This document shows, piece after piece, positions 58,892-64,000 of a stretch of DNA of 64,000 nucleotides. The stretch lies in NCBI GenBank assembly GCA_963812335.1, contig CAWEUU010000006.1:66972-130971 (forward strand). The letters are read 5' to 3'. The notes below the pieces were generated by a model that had not been told where the DNA came from, searched no databases, and saw only the letters and a program-made list of their open reading frames with translations. Each line of letters opens with the position of its first letter. Within the stretch, counting starts at the first letter, position 1. The DNA is from VRUE01 sp963812335. GTDB lineage: Bacteria; Actinomycetota; Thermoleophilia; Solirubrobacterales; 70-9. The position numbers and the translations under genes were made by a program.

Positions 58892-60112
58892 ATGACGGGC
58901 GACCCGAGCAAAGCTGCGGGGGGGGCGGCAACCGAACCGCGCGACCGGACGGCGGCGGGCGTCATGCCCTCGCAGGCCCTGAGCGAGGCGATCGAGGCCG
59001 AGTGGATCAGCTCGGGCCAGTACCGCATCCTGCCCGAGGCGATCCAGCCGGCCAGCATCGACCTACGGCTCGGCGACTTCGCCTGGGCGCTGCGCTGCAG
59101 CTTCCTCCCCGACGTCGACTCGACGGTCGAGGAGAAGATCGACGGCCTCGCCTTCCAGAAAGTCGACCTGCGCGACGGCGCCGTCCTGGAGCGCGACCGG
59201 CCTTACCTGGTGCCGCTGATCGAGGAGCTGGCGCTGCCCGACGACGTGCGCGCCAAGGCGAACCCGAAGAGTTCGACCGGGCGCCTCGACGTCTTCACCC
59301 GGGTGCTCACCGATCGCCACCACCGCTTCGACGAGATCCGCGCCGGCTACAACGGCCGGCTCTACCTCGAGGTCGTGCCGCGCTCCTTCGCGATTCAGGT
59401 GCAGAGTGGCCTCTCACTCAACCAGCTGCGGCTTGTCCGTGGCGACGCACGCCTCGGCGACGAGCAGATCCGCGCGCTGCAGGCGGAGTTCCCGCTGCTC
59501 TACCTCGACTCGCACGCGCTGCGCGAGTCCGAGCTGGCCCTGGCCGACGGGCTCTTCCTCAGCGTCGACCTCTCCGGGCCGAGCGACCGCATCGTCGGCT
59601 ACCGGGCGAAGAAGAACAGCCTGCCGATCGACCTCTCGCGGATCCGCGCCTACCGCTGGACCGACTACTGGGACCCGGTCTACCCCGAGCCGGGCGGGCG
59701 GGTCGTGCTCGAGCCGGAGATCTTCTATCTGCTGCTCTCGGCGGAGGGCGTCTGCATCCCGCCGCAGATCGCCGCCGAGATGATGGCCTACGACCCGACC
59801 GCGGGCGAGCTGCGGACTCACTACGCCGGCTTCTTCGACCCGGGCTTCGGCTACGACCCGGCGGGAGGCCGTCACGGCAGCCGCGCCGCGCTTGAGGTGC
59901 GGGCACGCGACGTCTCGTTCATGGTCGAGCACCGCCAGCCTGTCTGCAAGCTCGCGCTGGAGCGCACCGGCGCTCCGGCCGAGCGCCTCTACGGGAAGCA
60001 GCTCGGCTCCAACTACCAGGGGCAGGTGACGATGTTGAGCAAGCACTTCGAGGAGCAGGCGAGGGGAGGGGCGGACACGCCTCCCGAAACGCTCGGCGGG
60101 AGCCTCGCTTGA
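58892..60112 (+). CDS. Two-domain dCTP deaminase-like protein
   Basis: A 406-residue protein of the 2'-deoxycytidine 5'-triphosphate deaminase/dUTPase superfamily, the long form with two jelly-roll domains seen in alphaproteobacteria. Motifs include IQPASIDLRLGDFAWALR, ANPKSSTGRLDVFTRVLTDR and YNGRLYLEVVPRSFAIQVQSG in the first domain, and LLLSAEGVCIPPQIAAEM in the second. It makes dUTP from dCTP for thymidylate synthesis. The last 15 or so residues (GGADTPPETLGGSLA) are encoded by a palindromic element and look like an extension. The start may be a later ATG (58963). Confidence 0.85.
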   Translation: MTGDPSKAAGGAATEPRDRTAAGVMPSQALSEAIEAEWISSGQYRILPEAIQPASIDLRLGDFAWALRCSFLPDVDSTVEEKIDGLAFQKVDLRDGAVLERDRPYLVPLIEELALPDDVRAKANPKSSTGRLDVFTRVLTDRHHRFDEIRAGYNGRLYLEVVPRSFAIQVQSGLSLNQLRLVRGDARLGDEQIRALQAEFPLLYLDSHALRESELALADGLFLSVDLSGPSDRIVGYRAKKNSLPIDLSRIRAYRWTDYWDPVYPEPGGRVVLEPEIFYLLLSAEGVCIPPQIAAEMMAYDPTAGELRTHYAGFFDPGFGYDPAGGRHGSRAALEVRARDVSFMVEHRQPVCKLALERTGAPAERLYGKQLGSNYQGQVTMLSKHFEEQARGGADTPPETLGGSLA

Positions 60113-60140
60113 GTGTTTCGGGAGACGTGTCCGCCCCTCC
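60065..60140. repeat. 76-bp inverted repeat spanning a stop/start junction
   Basis: The 26-bp arms at 60065-60090 and 60115-60140 are complementary at 25 of 26 positions; the 24-base loop (60091-60114) holds the stop TGA of the dCTP deaminase gene and the overlapping TTG start of ytoQ. The left arm encodes extra C-terminal residues of the first protein and the right arm extra N-terminal residues of the second. As mRNA it would sequester the ytoQ start. Confidence 0.85.
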
Positions 60141-60597
60141 GGGCCGCCTTTGGCAGGTGTATCTGGCTGGGGAGATTCATTCGGACTGGCGGGAGCGGAT
60201 CGAAGCGGGTGTGGGTGAGGCGGGGTTGCCGATTTCGTTTTCAGCGCCGGTCACCGACCACGCCGCCTCCGACGACGCCGGCGTCGGCACCCTCGGCGAC
60301 GAGGGCGAGCCGTTCTGGCGCGACCACATGGGGGCGGGGGTCAACGCTATCCGCACCCAGACGCTGGTCCGCGCCGCCGACGTGGTCGTGGTCCGCTTCG
60401 GCGACAGGTACCGGCAGTGGAACGCTGCCTTCGACGCCGGCTACGCCGCCGCCCTGGGCACGCCGTACGTCACGTTGCACGAAGCCGAGCTCGACCACGC
60501 GCTGAAGGAGGTCGACCGCGCCGCCCAGGGCACGGCGCGCAGCCCCGAGCAGGTGGTCGACGTGCTTCGCTACGTGATCACCGGTAAGTTGCCCTAA
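60109..60597 (+). CDS. ytoQ: YtoQ-family protein
   Basis: 162 residues. The YtoQ core WQVYLAGEIHSDWRERIEAG, then FSAPVTDHAASDDAG, FWRDHMGAGVNAIRTQTLVR, and VVVRFGDRYRQWNAAFDAGY, matches this family of nucleoside 2-deoxyribosyltransferase-like proteins. Homologues start near VYLAGEIHSDW; here a TTG at 60109 adds about 15 residues encoded by the palindrome. The biochemical role is unproven; a nucleotide-related role fits the neighbouring dCTP deaminase. Confidence 0.85.
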   Translation: MSVSGDVSAPPGRLWQVYLAGEIHSDWRERIEAGVGEAGLPISFSAPVTDHAASDDAGVGTLGDEGEPFWRDHMGAGVNAIRTQTLVRAADVVVVRFGDRYRQWNAAFDAGYAAALGTPYVTLHEAELDHALKEVDRAAQGTARSPEQVVDVLRYVITGKLP

Positions 60598-61085
60598 TGG
60601 GAGCGGAGACGAACCGGGCGACGATTGAGCGCCTCTACGCGGCCTTCGGCGAGCGCAACGGCGCCGCGATGACCGCCTGCTACGCGTCCGACCCGCACTT
60701 CCGCGACCCGGCCTTCGGCGACCTGCAGGGTGGCGATGTCGGCGCAATGTGGCGAATGTTGACCAGCCGCGCCACCGACCTGAAGATCGAGCTGCATGAG
60801 CATGACGCCGACGATGTGTCGGGCTCGGCCCACTGGATCGCCCGCTACACCTTCTCCACCGGCCGCCCGGTGGTCAACGACATCCGCGCGAGCTTCCGTT
60901 TCGCCGACGACGGCCTGATCGCCGACCACGTCGACGAGTTCGACTTCCGCAACTGGGCGAAGCAGGCGCTCGGCCCGAAAGGCACGCTGGTCGCCCTGCT
61001 GCCGCCGCTGCGCAAGAAGGCCCGTGACCAGGCGCTGGCCCAGCTCGACGCCTACAAGCGCGACGAGACCGGCTCCAGCATCTGA
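60597..61085 (+). CDS. SnoaL/NTF2-like protein
   Basis: 162 residues with an NTF2-like fold: TIERLYAAFGERNGAAMTAC, YASDPHFRDPAFGDLQGGDV, TFSTGRPVVNDIRASFRFAD and EFDFRNWAKQALGPKG. ATG 60597 overlaps the ytoQ stop by one base (TAATG), so translation is coupled. A ketosteroid-isomerase-like or ligand-binding role is possible; substrate unknown. It is convergent with the ligase gene. Confidence 0.78.
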   Translation: MGAETNRATIERLYAAFGERNGAAMTACYASDPHFRDPAFGDLQGGDVGAMWRMLTSRATDLKIELHEHDADDVSGSAHWIARYTFSTGRPVVNDIRASFRFADDGLIADHVDEFDFRNWAKQALGPKGTLVALLPPLRKKARDQALAQLDAYKRDETGSSI

Positions 61086-61094
61086 CCGGCTCCG

Positions 61095-62039
61095 TCACCC
61101 TTCGTCCAGCCGGTCGAACGTGCACTGCCTGGGGTCTTTGTCGTCTCGGAAGCGTCGGAACCGCGCCCCGTGGCGGATCCGCCCGGCGGTGGCGTGGTCG
61201 TAGCCGACTTCGATCACGAGCTCCGGGCGTAGTGCGACCCACTCGAGGTCGCGGTCCCCGGCCCAGCGGCTGGGCTCGGCGGTGCCCTGCTCGCCGGTCT
61301 CCAGGGGCGCCAGCATCTCGCGCATGCCCGTTTCGCCTCCGTGCTGAAGCCCGAGATGTGGCCGACCGGGCGCAGCTCGTCGCCGTCGTAGAGGCCGAGG
61401 ATCAGCGAGCCGACCGTGCCCTCCTCTTTGCCCGGCCGCCAGCCGAGCACTACGCAGTCGATCTCGCGCTCGCGCTTGATCTTGGCCATCCCCTTGCGCT
61501 TGCCGGGGAGGTAGGGGGCGTCAAGCTGCTTGGCCATCGTGCCCTCGGTGCGCCGCAGCCACTCCTCCGCTTGCGGCGGGTCGGGGCTGAGCTGGCTCAG
61601 CTCGATCCCGGTCTGCCTGGCCAGCGTCTCCAGCCGCCGCCGTCGCTCGCCGAACGGCGCTCGAGCAGCGCCTCGTCGCCCTCGGCGAGCAGGTCGAAGG
61701 CGACGTAGTCGGCCGGGATCTCCTTCGAGAGCAGGGTGATCCGCGACTCGGCCGGGTGGATGCGCTGCTGCAGCGCGTCGAATTCGAGCTTGCCCTCGGC
61801 GTCGCGGATGACCAGCTCGCCGTCGAGCACGTAGCGCCCGGGGCGAAGCTCAGCTCGGGGAAGTAGCGCGCCAGCGCTTTGCCGCCGCGCGACTGGATGT
61901 AGGCGTCCTCGCCGTCGACGAAGACGATCGCGCGGAAGCCGTCGAGCTTCTGCTCGTAGGCCCACTCCTCGCCTTCGGGCAGCGCTTTGCGGGTCAGCGC
62001 CAGCTGCGGCTTGAGCGGCGGCGCGAGCGGCAGGTTCAC
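61095..62039 (-). CDS. ATP-dependent DNA ligase, LigC/LigD-like (frameshifted)
   Basis: About 315 residues when frames are joined. The nucleotidyl-lysine motif I is YEQKLDGFRAI, followed by IQSRGGKALARYFPEL, the YVLDGELVIRD region, VAFDLLAEGDEALLERR, motif V EGTMAKQLDAPYLPGKR and an OB domain (DCVVLGWRPGKEEGTVGSLI, RFRDDKDPRQCTFDRL). This is the ligase module used in non-homologous end joining or base repair, without polymerase or phosphoesterase domains. Breaks near 61330, 61655 and 61855 resemble the indels of the kdp zone. GTG 62039 overlaps the upstream ATPase stop (GTGA). Confidence 0.85.
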
Positions 62040-63689
62040 GACGCCGATGATGCCCGACGGGCGCGGGTCTCGCGCGGGTCGGGCACCGGCACCGCCGCGA
62101 GCAGCGCTGCGTGTAGGGGTCGGCGGGCCGCTCGCAGACCTGGTCGGCCGGACCCTGCTCGACGATCTTGCCGTCGTGCATGACCGCGATCCGGTCGGAG
62201 ACGTGGCGGACGACGCCGATGTCGTGGGCGACGAAGACGTAGGTCAGGCCGAACTCGTCCTGCAGCTCGGCGAGCAGGTCGAGAATCTGGGCGTGGATCG
62301 AGACGTCGAGGGCCGAGACCGGCTCGTCGGCGACGATCAGCTTCGGCTCGCAGCGCCAGGGCCCGGGCGATGCCGATCCGCTGCCGCTGCCCGCCGGAGA
62401 ACTCGTGCGGGAAGCGGTTGTAGTGCTCGGCGCAGCCCGACCCGCTCGAGCAGCTCGCCGACCGGCTGCGCAGCTCGCGCGCCCGAGGCGCGGCCGTGCA
62501 GCCGCAGCGGCTCGCCGACGATCTGGCCGACGCGCTTGCGCGGGTTGAGCGAGGCGTAGGGGTCCTGGAAGATCAGCTGCATCTCGCGCGCGCAGCGGCC
62601 GCATCTGCCGCCGCGAGAGGCCGGCGATCTCGCGGCCCTCGAAGCGGACCGAGCCCGAGGTCGGCTCCAGCAGCTGCAGCACCGCCCGCGAGAGGGTCGA
62701 CTTGCCGCTGCCGGACTCGCCGACCAGGCCGAGCGTCTCGCCGCGCGCGACGCTGAAGCTGACCCCGTCGACGGCGCGCACCTGGTCGACCTCGCGGTCG
62801 AACAGCATCCCCCGCTTGACCGGGAAGTGCTTGACCAGGTCGGTCGACCTCGAGCAGCGGCGTCTCGCCGCGGCCGGCGCGCAGCGGCGGCGCCTGATCG
62901 AGGCGCAGACCGCGCCGAGCAGCGTGCGCGTGTAGGCGTCCTTGGGCGCGTAGAAGACCTCGTCGAGCCGCCGCGCTCGACGATCTTGCCTTCGTGCATG
63001 ACCAGCACCCGGTCGGCGAGCTCGGCGACGACGCCGAAGTCGTGGGTGATCAGGATCGTCGCCAGGCCGCGTTCGCGGTTGAGCCGCCGCAGCAGCTCGA
63101 GGATCTGCGCCTGGATCGTCACGTCGAGCGCCGTCGTCGGCTCGTCGGCGATCAGGATGTCCGGGCTCGAGCGCCAGCGCCATCGCGATCATCGCCCGCT
63201 GCCGCATCCCGCCGGAGAACTCGTGCGGGTAGCGGTCGACCCGGCGCTCGGGATCGGGGATGCCGACCGAGGCGAGCAGCTCGACCGGCGCGTTCCGCGC
63301 CTCCGCCTTGCCGATCTGCGGCCGGTGCGCGCGGATCGCCTCGACCAGCTGGTCGCCGACCGGTAGACCGGGTTGAGGGAGGTCATCGGGTCCTGGAAGA
63401 TCATCGCGATCCGCTCGCCCGCGCAACCGTCGCAGCTCCGCATCGCCGGCGTCGAGCAGCTCGGCTGCCGCCGGCTGGACCGAGCCCTCGATCCGCGTGT
63501 TGGGCGAGCGGGTCAGGCCGATGATCGTCTGCGCGGTGACGCTCTTGCCCGATCCCGACTCGCCGACGATCGCCAGCACCTCGCCCGGCGCCAGCTCGAA
63601 GGAGACGCCGTCGACCGCCTGCACGAAGCCGCCTCGGTGGCGAAGCCGACCCGCAGGTCGCGGACGCTGAGCAGCGGCTCGGCGCTCAC
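62036..63689 (-). CDS. Oligopeptide ABC transporter dual ATPase (DppD-DppF fusion, frameshifted)
   Basis: About 551 residues joined: two full ABC domains in one chain as in GsiA/YejF. The first has Walker A VGESGSGKSVTAQT, signature FSGGMRQRAMIAMALA and ITHDFGVVAELADRVLVMH; the second VGESGSGKSTLSRA, FQDPYASLNPRKRVGQ, DEPVSALDVSIHAQILDLLA and FVAHDIGVVRHVSDRIAVMH. A linker of about 20 residues (near 62860) joins them with no stop seen. Several G/C-run indels break the frame. GTG 63689 is the likely start and TGA 62036-62038 the end. It energises peptide uptake. Confidence 0.85.
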
Positions 63690-64000
63690 TGTGCCGAGCT
63701 CCCCGAGCTTGACCCGCGGATCGAGGAAGGCGTAGGCGACGTCGACCAGGGCGTTGAAGAGGACGATGAAGAAGGCGCCGAAGAGGATCACGGCCATCAT
63801 CGGCGGCAGGTCGGGGTTGATCAGCGATTCGAAGGCGTAGAGGCCGATCCGTCGAGGTTGAAGAGTCTCGACGATGATCGCGCCGCCGAGCAGGGCGCCG
63901 AAGTCGAGCCCGAACAGGGTGACGATCGGAACCAGCGAGTTGCGCAGCACGTGGCGGGTCATCACCCGCCGCTCGCTCAGGCCCTTGGCCCGCGCCGTGC
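63690..64000 (-). CDS. Oligopeptide ABC transporter permease (DppB-type), 5' portion outside window
   Basis: The C-terminal ~100 residues of a binding-protein-dependent permease: ARAKGLSERRVMTRHVLRNS (the EAA loop region), LVPIVTLFGLDFGALLGGAI, VETLFNLDGIGLYAFESLIN across a frame break near 63855, and a final helix FNALVDVAYAFLDPRVKLG. The gene runs off the right edge. In this sequence its frame continues into the ATPase; a TGA overlapping GTG 63689 would be in frame after one base correction. Confidence 0.75.

Larger units (their letters stand above)
61330..64000. other. Second zone of clustered single-base indels
   Basis: From about 61330 to the right edge, the minus-strand ligase, dual ATPase and permease are broken repeatedly by one-base length differences at G/C runs, although each segment matches its family. 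The 23 kb to the left (38.4-61.3 kb) read cleanly. The same interpretation, low-quality consensus, applies as for 30812-38090. Confidence 0.75.

Overview
The window is GC-rich (roughly 70 % by eye), gene-dense bacterial DNA with many GTG starts, 4-bp ATGA/GTGA overlaps and convergent genes that touch or overlap. F420-type (DUF385) oxidoreductase, a MerR regulator, PilZ-cellulose-synthase, SQR/DsrC/DsrE sulfur genes, UdgB, FolE2 and a lysine-tailed ArsR-type regulator together suggest a chromosome of the phylum Actinomycetota, most like class Thermoleophilia (Solirubrobacter/Conexibacter relatives). That placement is inference from gene content, not from a search.

Layout. 1-2.7 kb: an arginase-family gene cut by the left edge, a small unknown gene and recQ. 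2.7-16.3 kb: a central-carbon cluster carrying almost the whole pentose-phosphate pathway (zwf, gnd, pgl, rpiA, tkt, tal, plus pgi; only rpe is not seen), interrupted by a BBE-type flavoenzyme, an FHA-HTH protein, a TolB-like propeller protein and a Ser/Thr kinase with an extracellular propeller. 16.3-18.7 kb: cydAB terminal oxidase. 18.8-27.3 kb: HAD phosphatase, cyclopropane fatty acid synthase and desaturase (divergent), a large membrane protein, MBL hydrolase, UspA, a secreted subtilase, tadA. 27.3-29.6 kb: two tRNA-Ser genes around a BcsA-like PilZ glycosyltransferase.

29.5-41.1 kb is the accessory part. Three copies of tRNA-Ser(CGA) in direct orientation (one intact, one with an anticodon-stem mismatch, one without its D arm) divide it. 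The first interval holds a high-affinity potassium system in an unusual order: C-terminal half of KdpD, response regulator, kdpF, kdpA, kdpC, kdpB, N-terminal half of KdpD, a Usp protein, then a fossil of a sulfate permease. The second interval holds a truncated IS481-type transposase abutting a truncated tyrosine recombinase, and a two-gene cargo (metal TIM-barrel protein and nucleotidyltransferase). The kdp genes carry about two dozen single-base length errors at G/C runs, while amino-acid identity with the families persists throughout, so this looks like poor consensus rather than decay. The same signature returns from about 61.3 kb to the right edge.

41.1-64 kb: zinc alcohol dehydrogenase, ppdK, a cysteine-rich RTX-like secreted protein divergent from a GAF sensor kinase whose NarL-type regulator lies convergent to it, an operon for sulfide/persulfide handling (SQR-DsrC-like-DsrE), tRNA-Thr, a lipoprotein, udgB, a lysine-tailed wHTH protein, pgsA, folE2, a primary-type sigma factor, F420-type and SnoaL-type small proteins, tRNA-Tyr, MerR, a two-domain dCTP deaminase, ytoQ, an ATP-dependent DNA ligase and an oligopeptide ABC transporter running off the right edge.

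The most unusual structure is a set of palindromic elements. Two 48-bp copies (83 % identical by hand alignment) lie in frame inside unrelated membrane-protein genes at 10.6 and 23.3 kb. A third inverted repeat with a similar outer motif lies at 9.7 kb, and a 26-bp-arm inverted repeat at 60.1 kb spans the stop of one gene and the start of the next, giving both proteins extra residues. They resemble in behaviour the protein-coding palindromic elements of Rickettsia, but no homology to those is claimed.
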